Assembly: GCA_039026975.1 (NCBI GenBank)
Contig: JBCCLI010000401.1
Coordinates: 1-6,081, forward strand
Source: JBCBKZ01 sp039026975
GTDB lineage: Bacteria > Bacteroidota > Bacteroidia > J057
DNA length: 6,081 nt
Direction: 5' to 3'
A program made the position numbers and the translations under genes. Positions 5,972-6,081 of the stretch are shown here, piece after piece. The stretch's first letter is position 1. The number at the start of each line of letters is the position of its first letter. Below the pieces are notes generated by a model that made no database searches, was not told the origin of the DNA, and saw only the letters and a list, made by a program, of their open reading frames with translations.

Positions 5972-6081
5972 ATGAAAAACCCACACATGTTTTTGGTGAC
6001 GCTATCAATGTTTGCCGTGAATCTTTCTCATGCACAATTAGATTCTACTTCTATGGGAGAACCTACTGTAGAAGAAACTAA
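5972..6081 (+). CDS. N-terminus of an exported protein (cut by window edge)
   Basis: An ATG at 5972 opens a frame that runs off the right edge after 36 full codons. The start KNPHMFLVTLSMFAVNLSHA looks like a Sec signal peptide with cleavage after Ala21 (S-H-A), leaving a mature N-terminus beginning QLDSTSMGEP. There is no lipobox cysteine, so the product is periplasmic, outer-membrane or secreted rather than a lipoprotein. An acidic, Thr/Ser-rich start after the signal is common in Bacteroidota outer-membrane proteins, but the fragment is too short to name a family. It is divergent from the cyclase gene. Confidence 0.6.
   Translation, partial: MKNPHMFLVTLSMFAVNLSHAQLDSTSMGEPTVEET

Overview
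The window looks like a chromosomal stretch from a member of the Bacteroidota, probably a Cytophagales-type environmental bacterium. The support is the moderate A+T content, short lipoproteins with Bacteroidota-style lipoboxes, mostly weak or absent Shine-Dalgarno sequences, and a remnant of a one-pass membrane protein of a type common in that phylum. This placement is inferred from style; there is no rRNA or marker gene here. I see no tRNA, rRNA, CRISPR array, transposase or phage gene, and no convincing new multi-gene system.

Left part (1-1125): the C-terminal end of an unrecognised gene (1-174) is followed by about 430 bases without a clear gene. That stretch is rich in inverted repeats, including a perfect 16-bp palindrome and a TTCG-capped hairpin, and may carry a decayed fragment on the minus strand. 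Next comes a plus-strand pseudogene (602-1125): an N-terminal membrane anchor and a helical C-terminal half are recognisable, but a frameshift and an in-frame TAG separate them.

Centre (1196-3134): an intact TPR lipoprotein gene (1196-2140) is followed 14 bases later by a broken M28-family metallopeptidase gene (2155-2923). All five expected metal-site or catalytic positions can still be read in this pseudogene, but they are spread over two frames and interrupted by a stop codon. The apparent frameshifts in both pseudogenes all go in the same direction, and two of them lie at G-runs. They may be true decay or partly assembly error. The two in-frame stop codons argue for real decay.

Right part (3131-6081): four genes look intact or are cut only by the window edge. 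A zinc-independent MDR oxidoreductase (minus) is divergent from a small lipoprotein gene (plus). The lipoprotein gene converges, with a 9-base gap, on a membrane-anchored class III nucleotide cyclase (minus). The cyclase is in turn divergent from a secreted or envelope protein whose start is captured at the right edge. Nothing ties these genes into one pathway. They look like separately transcribed housekeeping, envelope and signalling genes, and the cyclase is the only clear signalling enzyme.
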